Source: an uncultured Succinivibrio sp. (GTDB taxonomy: Bacteria; Pseudomonadota; Gammaproteobacteria; Enterobacterales; Succinivibrionaceae). Taken from it: a DNA stretch of 20,007 nt. The position numbers and the translations under genes were made by a program. Position 1 is the first letter of the stretch. Every line of letters starts with the position of its first letter. The stretch lies in NCBI GenBank assembly GCA_900767695.1, contig CAAGAC010000018.1, positions 1 to 20,007 of the forward strand, given 5' to 3'. Of the stretch, positions 7,130-13,937 are shown one piece after another. Below the pieces are notes generated by a model, which was not told the DNA's origin, did no database searches, and saw only the letters and a program-made list of their open reading frames with translations.

Positions 7130-7573
7130 TCAGTCGGCCCTGCTCACGGTGACGCTGCCCGTCATGCGGCTTATCCGCTCTGAGCTGGAGACGGCCCTGC
7201 CCAGGACATAGAGCCCTGGGTACTTGTCCGCAGGCCCGTAGAACATCACCACGTTGCCCCAGGGCGAGAAGAGCGCCAGCGTGCCTGCCGGGCATGCCTT
7301 CTCCACCTCGTCGGAGCCTGTGGCTATCTTTTCCGGCGGGTGGAAGATCTTCTCGTTTGAGGAGTAGTTCTCCACCTTCACGGTGAAAGGCAGCATCGCG
7401 TAGAGCGATCTTGCCGCCGTGGTGTCCTCAAGCTCGAACGCTACCTCGCTTGTGCCGTCTGAAACGCTGATCCTCATGGAACTGCCCTCCTCTGCCAGGC
7501 TTGCCGCGCCTGAAAGCCCGAATGCCAGAGCGGCGCACAGAACCGCTCCCATCCTCAGGAACCTCATTGCCAT
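7130..7573 (-). CDS. Exported cyclophilin-like domain protein
   Basis: A 147-residue protein with a clear signal peptide (MAMRFLRMGAVLCAALAFGL, cleavage near ASLA-EE at residue 27). The mature part begins MRISVSDGTSEVAFELEDT and continues AARSLYAMLPFTVKVENYSS, NEKIFHPPEKI, LFSPWGNVVMFYGP and GLYVLGRA. These are the hallmarks of the small bacterial cyclophilin-like beta-barrel fold. Members of this family generally lack demonstrated prolyl isomerase activity and their role is unknown. The family is often cytoplasmic or a lipoprotein; no lipobox is seen here, so the protein is probably soluble in the periplasm. AAGGAGG 6-7 bases before the ATG fixes the start. An 11-base homopolymer lies in the leader 26 bases upstream. 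It is transcribed away from sodB. Confidence 0.78.
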   Translation of the reverse strand: MAMRFLRMGAVLCAALAFGLSGAASLAEEGSSMRISVSDGTSEVAFELEDTTAARSLYAMLPFTVKVENYSSNEKIFHPPEKIATGSDEVEKACPAGTLALFSPWGNVVMFYGPADKYPGLYVLGRAVSSSERISRMTGSVTVSRAD

Positions 7574-7598
7574 GCACGCCTCCTTGATTCAGTGACGC

Positions 7599-7609
7599 GG
7601 GGGGGGGGG
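7599..7609. repeat. G11 homopolymer in the leader of the exported cyclophilin-like gene
   Basis: Eleven consecutive G on the plus strand, C on the coding strand, lie between the ATG at 7573 and the AT-rich region (7620-7680) where its promoter must be. No other homopolymer of this length was noticed in the window. Tracts of this kind slip during replication. The rest of 7574-7810 shows no gene and no confident -35/-10 pair for the minus strand. Confidence 0.85.
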
Positions 7610-7810
7610 CTCCAGTTTTGGATTATTACATGAATACAATAGCAGACTAAATGCTCAAAATGTATTTTTCCAAGCACAGTGCAACCTGCCTGCTGGCCGC
7701 CTGGCTGACAAGCTCACCGGCTTTGTGTCGCCAAGGTCACGGCGGAGCCTGCGGCGATCGCCTAGGATTGGACTGGGTTCAGGCGGAAAATTCAATTTGA
7801 TACAATCTTT

Positions 7811-7839
7811 TTGCAAATGATAAGCGTTATCACTAAATT
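7811..7839 (+). promoter_or_regulatory. sodB promoter with a Fur-box-like palindrome in its spacer
   Basis: TTGCAA (7811-7816), a 17-base spacer and TAAATT (7834-7839) make a plausible sigma-70 promoter, starting about 38 bases before the sodB ATG. The spacer contains the perfect 15-base palindrome TGATAAGCGTTATCA (7818-7832). From memory it agrees with the Fur 7-1-7 consensus at all but two positions (G for T and G for A next to the centre). A protein bound there would block RNA polymerase, so I infer repression, by Fur or a relative. The regulator itself is not in the window. Confidence 0.6.
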
Positions 7840-7884
7840 CCTGTAGCCTGTAGCCATAGAAATTCACAAAAAGGAGAACACACC

Positions 7885-8457
7885 ATGGCATTCACTCTTC
7901 CTGATCTGCCCTATGCAAAGGACGCGCTCGGCTTCATCTCTGAGAACACCCTGAGCTTCCACCACGACAAGCACTTCAAGGCCTATGTCGACACTGCAAA
8001 CAAGCTTGCCGCCGGCACCGAGTTTGAAGGCGCGACCCTGGAGCAGATCATCGTAAAGGCCAAGGGCCCGCTCTTTAACAACGCCGCCCAGGCCTGGAAC
8101 CACGGCTTCTACTTCAACTGCATAAGCCCCAGGGCCGTCGAGGTTCCCGCAAAGCTCAAGGCCGCCCTTGAGAAGGCCTTCGGCTCGGTTGAGAAGTTCA
8201 CCGAGGATTTCGTGAAGAGCGCCGCCGGCAACTTTGGCTCAGGCTGGACCTGGCTTGTGAAGGACAAGGACGGCTCCCTCAGGATCGCCAACACCTCGAA
8301 CGCCGGCAACCCTTTAACCGACGGCCTCAAGCCCCTGCTCACGGTCGATGTCTGGGAGCATGCCTACTACCTCGACTACCAGAACCGCCGCCCCGACTAC
8401 CTCAAGGACTTCGCTGCCCACATCAACTGGGACTTCGTGGCTAAGAACCTGGGCTAG
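7885..8457 (+). CDS. sodB: Superoxide dismutase [Fe]
   Basis: A 190-residue cytoplasmic enzyme converting superoxide to oxygen and hydrogen peroxide. All four metal ligands are present: His26 (FHHDKH), His73 (WNHGFY), Asp155 and His159 (DVWEHAYYLDY). Gln69 in NNAAQAWNH sits at the SodB position of the outer-sphere glutamine and marks the iron type; manganese enzymes carry Gly there and their Gln further on. FGSGWTWLV and INWDFVAKNLG also match E. coli SodB closely, and the length is normal. AAGGAG seven bases before the ATG supports the start. The promoter carries a Fur-like palindrome, which is unusual for an iron enzyme, since Fur repression is the textbook pattern for sodA. A double hairpin terminator follows. 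In an anaerobe-leaning host it would protect against oxygen exposure. Confidence 0.96.
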   Translation: MAFTLPDLPYAKDALGFISENTLSFHHDKHFKAYVDTANKLAAGTEFEGATLEQIIVKAKGPLFNNAAQAWNHGFYFNCISPRAVEVPAKLKAALEKAFGSVEKFTEDFVKSAAGNFGSGWTWLVKDKDGSLRIANTSNAGNPLTDGLKPLLTVDVWEHAYYLDYQNRRPDYLKDFAAHINWDFVAKNLG

Positions 8458-8485
8458 GGAAAGACAAGAACTACAGCATCTCATA

Positions 8486-8536
8486 GAAGGCGGCGCTGCC
8501 GCCTTCATCAAGGCCGGCTTAACGCCGGCCTTTGTC
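8486..8536 (+). terminator. Tandem hairpins, sodB terminator
   Basis: Hairpin 1: GAAGGCGGC / GCCGCCTTC (8486-8494 / 8498-8506) with a 3-base loop. Hairpin 2: AAGGCCGGC / GCCGGCCTT (8510-8518 / 8524-8532), 5-base loop, followed by TTTGTCT when the last stem bases are counted. The second is the more likely intrinsic terminator; the first may protect the 3' end of the sodB mRNA. Confidence 0.75.
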
Positions 8537-8614
8537 TGCCAGGACCTTTAGGACCGCCTGATGCTCCGCCGGGCTGCGTCCGGGGCTACACTTTCAGGCA
8601 GTCAAGGAGGGAAC

Positions 8615-9379
8615 ATGGCTAACATCGCATGGGACGCGGGCAAGTACGCGAAAAGCTTCTCCTACGTGGCAGGCTACGGAGAGGCGCTCATAAGCCTCCT
8701 GGACATCAGGAGCGGCATGACCTGCCTCGATCTTGGGTGCGGCAACGGCGCGCTCACCAAGAAGCTCTCTGATGCAGGCCTCGACGCCTTTGGCATCGAC
8801 GGATCGCCGGCGCAGATTGAGGCTGCCAAGGCGGCCCATCCTGATCTGCGCTTTGCCGTGGGCGACGCGACCGCGTTCAAGCTTGACGCGCCTGTGGACG
8901 TGGTCTTCTCAAACGCCGTGTTCCACTGGATAGACAGGGATCGCCAGGCGGACATGCTCTCCTGCGTCTTCAACGCGCTGAGGCCTGGCGGACAGCTCGT
9001 CTTCGAGATGGGCGGCAATGGCAACAACGCCCTGATCCATGGAGCGCTTGCGCGGGCATTTGCTAGGCGCGGCCTCTCCTACTCAATGCCATTCTTCTTC
9101 CCGTCCATCGGCGAGTACGCCCCGCTTCTGGAGAGGGCCGGGTTCAAGGTCGAGGCCGCGTGGCTCTTTAACCGCTGGACGCCGCTCTCAGGCGATGACG
9201 GCCTATCTGACTGGATCAGGATGTTCGTGAAGAACCCGTTCAAGGGAGTGTCCGGGGAGAGCAAGGAGGCGATCATCGCCGAGGCGGTCGAGGACCTCAA
9301 GCCAAGGCTCCTGGACGGCGGAACCTGGCATGCCGACTACGTAAGGCTCAGGTGCAAGGCCGTCAGACCCGCAGTATGA
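8615..9379 (+). CDS. Class I SAM-dependent methyltransferase (trans-aconitate methyltransferase-like)
   Basis: A 254-residue cytoplasmic methyltransferase. The S-adenosylmethionine-binding Rossmann motifs are intact: motif I LDLGCGNG (38-45), the acidic residue ending strand 2 in FGIDGSP (Asp62), VGDATAF (82-88), and motif IV VFSNAVFHWI (97-106), followed by LRPGGQLVFEMGG. The FSNAVFHWI and helical C-terminal cap resemble Tam and BioC-type enzymes that act on small carboxylic acids, but the substrate cannot be read from sequence. The start at 8615 follows AAGGAGGG by 4 bases; the frame is open to 8561 without a ribosome site. It is separated from sodB by the tandem terminator and has no operon partner. 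A TACACT at 8587-8592 could be its -10. Confidence 0.88.
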   Translation: MANIAWDAGKYAKSFSYVAGYGEALISLLDIRSGMTCLDLGCGNGALTKKLSDAGLDAFGIDGSPAQIEAAKAAHPDLRFAVGDATAFKLDAPVDVVFSNAVFHWIDRDRQADMLSCVFNALRPGGQLVFEMGGNGNNALIHGALARAFARRGLSYSMPFFFPSIGEYAPLLERAGFKVEAAWLFNRWTPLSGDDGLSDWIRMFVKNPFKGVSGESKEAIIAEAVEDLKPRLLDGGTWHADYVRLRCKAVRPAV

Positions 9380-9385
9380 GATCAA

Positions 9386-9432
9386 GGGCGCATGCAAGGC
9401 TTTGAACTATGGCCCAGGCAAGGCATGCGCCC
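9386..9432. terminator. Inverted repeat between convergent genes
   Basis: GGGCGCATGC (9386-9395) and GCATGCGCCC (9423-9432) pair perfectly across a 27-base loop, between the stops of the methyltransferase (plus) and the DUF262 gene (minus). There is no U-tract on either strand, so it may be a Rho-assisted or protective structure. Confidence 0.45.
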
Positions 9433-9461
9433 GGCTCTGCTCGGATTGGATTGGATTGCCG

Positions 9462-11306
9462 TCAGGCCTGATCCAGCAAGCCATCGGCGAACGCGAGCTC
9501 CCCTTTGTCCTCTTCTTCCGAAAACTTCGCCGACATCGGCGCCTGCATGCCCATCGAGATCTTCGCGTAGGCCTGCTCGATGGCCTTGGCCATGAGCGCG
9601 CCGCGCTCTGTAATGAACTGCATGTAGTTCATCAGGCCGAAGGACGGCGGGATGGCGTTGTCGAGGCAGGACTGCCTGAAGGCATCCTTGCCGAGCTTCT
9701 CCATGTAGTCATAGGAGTAGTCGGCTGGAGAGGCGTCCCCGATTGCGCCGTTGGCCGCCGAATCGAGCATTGTCAGGTTCGCAATGAGGTTGCGCGCCTT
9801 GTACGCCTTGGGGCTCAGATCCCTCAGGTACGCCTGCGGGAAGATGTGGTGGCGCGTAAGGCGCTCTGGCGGCAGCGGCGCGCCCGATGCCGAGGGCGGG
9901 ACCACCGTGTCGCCTGAAAACGGGGCCTCGCGCTGTAGCATGTCAGAGAACAGCAACCTCGAGCCGAGCACGTTGAGCGCGGCGTTGAAGGCAATCCAGA
10001 GGCTCGATCCCTCAGTTGCAGTGGCTATCCTCGCGGGCAGCTCCTTCTTGAAGAAGTCCGCTCCCGAGAGCAAGTCCAGGCGCTCGCGTAAGACCTTCAG
10101 GAAGGAGTGGGGATCGGTCTGGAGGCCAAGCTCCGCGAGCGCGTATCCAACGCCCTTCCAGAACTCCTTGTCGCCGGTGCAGTAGCGCCCGGTTGCCGCC
10201 GCCATGAAGATCCACCTGCGCATGAGCGGATCAAGGGCCATGCGATGCACCCCGGCGCGCCTCCTGCCGCAGGCGTAGGCGGCGTACATCGCGTCGACGG
10301 CTTCCTTTGAGGGAAGCATGCTCGCGTTGATGAAGCCCGACTGGGCGAAGAGCGCTGTGAAGTCGGCCCACACCTGCGGATCGGCGACCACGTTCAGGGC
10401 ATCGCGCAGAAGCGAGGAATTGAACTCATGCTCGCTCCTTCCTAGGAATGACAGCTCGCTGTGCCCAAACTCCACGGCAGATCCCTGGCAGGCGGCGAAA
10501 GCCGCGCAGGAGCCGATGGTTCCGAACGCGACCATGGCCGCCTGCGAGAAGCATCTTTCGAGGCTTGCCTGAAGCACCGGGAAGCCGCCTGCGCCATGGG
10601 CGTCGTGCTCGAAGTACTCTGCGACGCGCTTGGACTGGGGATCGAGCGCGCAGAGCAGATCGCACGCGATCACCTCCTCGCGGGAGAAGTCCCTGCTGTC
10701 AGGCGGGATGGCGTTTGCAAGCCTGAAGATCCTCAGGATCTCCCCTATCTCCATCCCGCGCGAGAGCACGCACAGCGGGATTTCGCGATCCTCAAGCGCG
10801 AGAATGCGGCTGACCGCGCTGTCCACGGCGTCCTCATCCCACGCCGAAGAGTCCTTGCGCGCGGCGCGGCGATGAGCGATGAAATCCTTGGCAAAGCCGG
10901 ATGCGCCTCCTAGCCTGGCGGCGAGGATCAGCCTTGAGATCGAGGCAATCCAGTCCGGATCCACGGCAATGGACTTGGACCGAGCCGCAAAAGCTCCGGT
11001 GAACGGATTGCAGGCCACCCTGACGGGGCGCCTGAGGCCTTTCTCGTCCTCGACCTTCCTGCCGCGGAGGGCGCCCAGGAGAGCGTTGAGCCTGCGCCTT
11101 CCATCGATCACCATGCACTTGCCATCCTCAAGCTGCCAGAGGATCACGGGCGGCATGGGATGGGAGCGGCAGATGTCCTCGATGAAGGATGCCGTCTGCC
11201 TGGCGCTCCATCCGCGGGCGCTTCCCATGAAGATCCTGCCGTCCTGGAGGGCATCGAGCAGATCGCCTGCCCTGGCCAGCGCGTAACCGGTTCTAGAAAG
11301 ATCCAT
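9462..11306 (-). CDS. DUF262 / HNH-nuclease protein, GmrSD-like (putative type IV restriction)
   Basis: A 614-residue protein with two recognisable parts. The N-terminal 100 residues carry the ParB/Srx-like DUF262 fold: GWSARQTASFIEDICRSHPM, PPVILWQLEDG and VIDGRRRLNAL (67-75). In the family this last motif is normally DGQQRLTTL, so the glutamines are replaced by arginines here. The C-terminal part has an HNH/DUF1524-type nuclease motif: RHHIFP (His486, His487), NLTMLDSAANGAIG, and a trailing helix. The middle is helical. Family members such as GmrSD and related fused enzymes use the DUF262 part as NTPase/sensor and the HNH part to cut modified phage DNA; the same role is inferred here. GGAGGAG upstream supports the start. 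The gene stands alone with a strong promoter and no methyltransferase partner. The residues after about 590 are acidic and unconserved-looking. Confidence 0.8.
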   Translation of the reverse strand: MDLSRTGYALARAGDLLDALQDGRIFMGSARGWSARQTASFIEDICRSHPMPPVILWQLEDGKCMVIDGRRRLNALLGALRGRKVEDEKGLRRPVRVACNPFTGAFAARSKSIAVDPDWIASISRLILAARLGGASGFAKDFIAHRRAARKDSSAWDEDAVDSAVSRILALEDREIPLCVLSRGMEIGEILRIFRLANAIPPDSRDFSREEVIACDLLCALDPQSKRVAEYFEHDAHGAGGFPVLQASLERCFSQAAMVAFGTIGSCAAFAACQGSAVEFGHSELSFLGRSEHEFNSSLLRDALNVVADPQVWADFTALFAQSGFINASMLPSKEAVDAMYAAYACGRRRAGVHRMALDPLMRRWIFMAAATGRYCTGDKEFWKGVGYALAELGLQTDPHSFLKVLRERLDLLSGADFFKKELPARIATATEGSSLWIAFNAALNVLGSRLLFSDMLQREAPFSGDTVVPPSASGAPLPPERLTRHHIFPQAYLRDLSPKAYKARNLIANLTMLDSAANGAIGDASPADYSYDYMEKLGKDAFRQSCLDNAIPPSFGLMNYMQFITERGALMAKAIEQAYAKISMGMQAPMSAKFSEEEDKGELAFADGLLDQA

Positions 11307-11350
11307 CAGCCGCTCCTCCTATCTGTTCTGCCTGCTGTTCGCAGTTACAG

Positions 11351-11386
11351 ATTATACGCTTGCATTGATATAATTTCAATATCAAT
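11351..11386 (-). promoter_or_regulatory. Near-consensus promoter of the DUF262 gene with an overlapping dyad
   Basis: On the minus strand TTGAAA (11374-11379), a 17-base spacer and a perfect TATAAT (11351-11356) give one of the best sigma-70 promoters in the window, starting near 11344 with a leader of about 38 bases. The inverted repeat ATTGATAT (11364-11371) / ATATCAAT (11379-11386) straddles the -35. A second pair, TTGCAT (11360-11365) / ATGCAA (11393-11398), partly encloses it. These look like repressor sites. Confidence 0.65.
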
Positions 11387-11398
11387 ATTCGTATGCAA

Positions 11399-11672
11399 AC
11401 GGATACAAGGAAGTAAAATCCAAGATAAAAGCATATCAATGCCAGATGCGAATAATTTGATGTAGGAGATTAGACGGGCTCTGGACCGAGAGCGCTCTTG
11501 AGAGGAGCAGCGATTGCGCCTACTGGATGAGAGGTACTGAATGTGCGCCATGCCGCCAGCGCCAGGCGCTTTGTGCACGCCCTTGCAAAACAGGCTTGTC
11601 GATCTTCTTTGGTTGCGCGGCCGCACCTTAAGATTGGGATCGCCCTCCTGCTCGCGGGCTAAGGAGTACTTC
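11399..11672. other. Intergenic stretch upstream of the DeoR gene
   Basis: No gene is supported here. The deoR frame stays open back to 11541, but that part has no ribosome site and reads as unrelated Pro/Leu/Arg residues. AAAACAGGC at 11587-11595 also occurs in the promoter region of the kinase operon (16304-16312, minus strand). I see no convincing -35/-10 pair for deoR. Confidence 0.5.
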
Positions 11673-12428
11673 ATGACGCAGTCGCGCATAGCGCGGATCC
11701 TCGAGTACATGCACGTGCACAACCTGGTCACGGTCGAGGAGCTGCAAAGGCTCACCGGGGCCTCGGCCTCGTCGGTGCGGCGCGATCTGGCCTTGCTTGC
11801 AAGGCGCGGCTCGGTCATCAGGATCCACGGCGGCGCCACGCTCTCGCGCTACGTCCCCGCCCAGCCCTCGACCGAGGAGAAGTCGATGCAGCGCCGCGAG
11901 GAGAAGGAGCGCATCGGCAGGGCCGCCGCGGCGCTGCTCAAGGAAGGCGGCAGCGCCATCATCGACGCCGGCACCACCGCCCTTGAGATGGCGCGGTCGA
12001 TCCCCGACATGCCGCTTACGGTCTTCACGCCGGATCTCAGGGTGGCGCTTGCCCTCTCGGGACTATCGAAGGTGAATGTCGAGGTAACTGGAGGATCGCT
12101 TGACCGCGCATCCCAGTCCTGCATCGGAAGCCGGGCCGTCGAGTGCGTCTCCTCGCTGATCCCGACCGCCTGCTTCATCGCCTGCAACGCCTGGAGCCTT
12201 GGATATGGGGTCATGACCCCGAGTCCCGAGAAGGTCGAGCTCAAGCGCGCGATGCTCTCCCGCCCTGCCCTGAAGGTGCTCCTTGCAGACAGCGGCAAGT
12301 ACGGCGCCACGGCGATGTGCCGCATCTGCGCGATATCTGATCTCGACTGCGTGGTGACTGACGCGGGACTGCCCGACGACGCTGCCGAGGAGATCGCAAG
12401 GACGGGAGTGAGGGTGATCCGCGCCTGA
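11673..12428 (+). CDS. DeoR-family transcriptional regulator of the sugar-acid operon
   Basis: A 251-residue repressor. Residues 1-55 form the DeoR-type winged helix-turn-helix: ARILEYMHVHNLVTVEELQ, then RLTGASASSVRRDLALLARR with the recognition helix near 30-45, then the wing RIHGGATL. Residues about 75-240 are the DeoRC sensor domain (ISOCOT fold), with DAGTTALEMARSIP, the phosphate-binding loop region expected to sense a phosphorylated sugar, and LADSGKYG near the end. The start at 11673 follows AAGGAG by 6 bases. It is convergent with the kinase-PdxA2-permease operon, whose end is 64 bases away. DeoR regulators (for example ygbI in E. coli) commonly sit next to this kind of operon, so control of it by a phosphorylated four-carbon acid is inferred. 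Confidence 0.92.
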   Translation: MTQSRIARILEYMHVHNLVTVEELQRLTGASASSVRRDLALLARRGSVIRIHGGATLSRYVPAQPSTEEKSMQRREEKERIGRAAAALLKEGGSAIIDAGTTALEMARSIPDMPLTVFTPDLRVALALSGLSKVNVEVTGGSLDRASQSCIGSRAVECVSSLIPTACFIACNAWSLGYGVMTPSPEKVELKRAMLSRPALKVLLADSGKYGATAMCRICAISDLDCVVTDAGLPDDAAEEIARTGVRVIRA

Positions 12429-12445
12429 GGATGGCGCTTAAAAAG

Positions 12446-12467
12446 GCGGCGGCCCTTTGGCCGCCGC
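12446..12467. terminator. Intrinsic terminator of the permease operon, shared with deoR
   Basis: GCGGCGGCC (12446-12454) and GGCCGCCGC (12459-12467) form a perfect 9-bp stem with a 4-base loop. On the minus strand it is followed by CTTTTTAA, a proper U-tract for the operon ending at 12492. On the plus strand the tail is weak, but the hairpin lies 18 bases after the deoR stop and may serve both. Confidence 0.85.
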
Positions 12468-12491
12468 AACCATTTCCTTCCGGGAAAAATC

Positions 12492-13895
12492 CTACATGAA
12501 GATGCCGAGGATCAGGACCTCGATGCCGCCTATGGCCCAGGCTATGGTGGTCGGGATCGACCAGACCTTGAGCTGATCCTTGGGGAGGCTCACGCCCAGC
12601 AGGCGGTTGACCACCCAGAAGAACGAGTCGTTCCAGTAGCTGAAGAACAGCGAGCCGCAGCAGCAGGCGATGGCGCCGAGCATCATGCTGTCGCCGCCTG
12701 CGCTGATGATCGGGGCGCAGATGCCTGCGGCGGTGATCATCGCCACGGTGCCGGAGCCCTGGATGAACCTGACCAGCGTCGCGATGACGAAAGGCAGGAT
12801 GATGAGCGGCACGTAGGCTGCGGCAAGGCCCTGTGCGATGTAGTTGCCAAGGCCCGAGTCCTTGATGATCTGCCCGAGAGCGCCGCCGCCGCCCGTGACG
12901 AGCAGGATGATGCCGGCCTGGGACATGCCCTTCTCGATGTGGCGCAGCACGGTGTCGCGGTCCATCCCGCGGGTGAGCGTGAAGAGCGCCACGAGCAGGC
13001 CGATGCCGACAGCGATGATCGGCTGGCCGAGGAAGATCAGCACGGTGAACGCGCCGGCCGTGAGCTTCATCGCCGAGAGCACGGTGTTGAGCAGGATGAG
13101 GATGATCGGCAGCACTAGCGGGGCGAACGAGACGAGGGCGCTCGGAAGATTGCTCTCGTCCTGCTCGGTTATGGCGTCAGGGTTGTAGTCAGAGGGCGAC
13201 ACCTTGACGAGATCGCCGTTGCCGCCGGGGATCACGCTGAAGGTCCTGGTGATGTAGGTCCTTGCGTAAACGATGACGCCGATGGTCATCGGGATCGCAA
13301 GGCAGAGGTTTATGAGGATGAACTTGCCCACGTCCACGTCGAAGATGCCGGCAACTCCAAGGGGGCCCGGGGTGGGCGGCACCAGCGAGTGGGTGATCAC
13401 GAGGCCGCCTGCAAGCGCCACGCCCAGGGCGATGACGGACTTCTTGACGACCGAGGAGATGGCCTTGGCTATGGGCGAGAGGATGACGAAGCCCGAGTCG
13501 CAGAAGATGGGGATCGACACGAAGAAGCCGGTGATTGCCATCGCCTCCTCCTCATGCCTCTTGCCAAAGAGCTTCAGGAAGCAGTAGGCCATGCGCTTTG
13601 CCGCGCCGCTTACCTCGAAGATCTGCCCCATCACCACGCCGAAGCCGATGATGATGCCGATGCTCGACAGGGTTCCTCCGAAGCCCTTGGTGATGGAGTT
13701 GATGACGCCCAGCGTGTTGCCGTCCGGGAACTTGACGTTCGTGAGCGGCATGCCGCCCACCACGCCGATGACCACGGTTGCGATTATGAGCGCCATGAAA
13801 CTGTGGATCCTCGTCTTGAGGACCATGAAGATGAGCAGCGCGAGGCCTATGATCAGGCCCAGCAGCATGCGGTCGCCGCTTAAACCTTCCAGCAT
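12492..13895 (-). CDS. GntP-family sugar-acid:proton symporter
   Basis: A 467-residue inner-membrane permease with about 12-14 hydrophobic segments. GntP-family signatures include SIPIFCDSGFVILSPIAKAI (about 126-145), THSLVPPTPGPLGVAGIFDV (about 168-187), and near the C-terminus RFIQGSGTVAMITAAGI followed by GAIACCCGSLFFSYWNDSFF. The family imports gluconate, idonate, D-serine and related hydroxy acids with protons. Position as the third gene after a four-carbon acid kinase and pdxA2 points to D-threonate or a similar four-carbon sugar acid as substrate; this is inference from context. AAGGAG lies 8 bases before the ATG, and the gap to pdxA2 is 42 bases. An intrinsic terminator follows the stop. 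Confidence 0.93.
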   Translation of the reverse strand: MLEGLSGDRMLLGLIIGLALLIFMVLKTRIHSFMALIIATVVIGVVGGMPLTNVKFPDGNTLGVINSITKGFGGTLSSIGIIIGFGVVMGQIFEVSGAAKRMAYCFLKLFGKRHEEEAMAITGFFVSIPIFCDSGFVILSPIAKAISSVVKKSVIALGVALAGGLVITHSLVPPTPGPLGVAGIFDVDVGKFILINLCLAIPMTIGVIVYARTYITRTFSVIPGGNGDLVKVSPSDYNPDAITEQDESNLPSALVSFAPLVLPIILILLNTVLSAMKLTAGAFTVLIFLGQPIIAVGIGLLVALFTLTRGMDRDTVLRHIEKGMSQAGIILLVTGGGGALGQIIKDSGLGNYIAQGLAAAYVPLIILPFVIATLVRFIQGSGTVAMITAAGICAPIISAGGDSMMLGAIACCCGSLFFSYWNDSFFWVVNRLLGVSLPKDQLKVWSIPTTIAWAIGGIEVLILGIFM

Positions 13896-13937
13896 GTGAG
13901 TCTCCTTGAATGCCTGTTTGTGTTCTAAGTCCAGCGC

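Noticed and set aside
11541..11672. N-terminal extension of the DeoR protein
   Set aside because: No ribosome site, and DeoR proteins start within a few residues of the helix-turn-helix, as with the ATG at 11673.
13389..13883. Plus-strand His/Asp/Glu-rich frame inside the permease gene
   Set aside because: Composition of an antisense frame of a hydrophobic GC-rich gene; no start signals.
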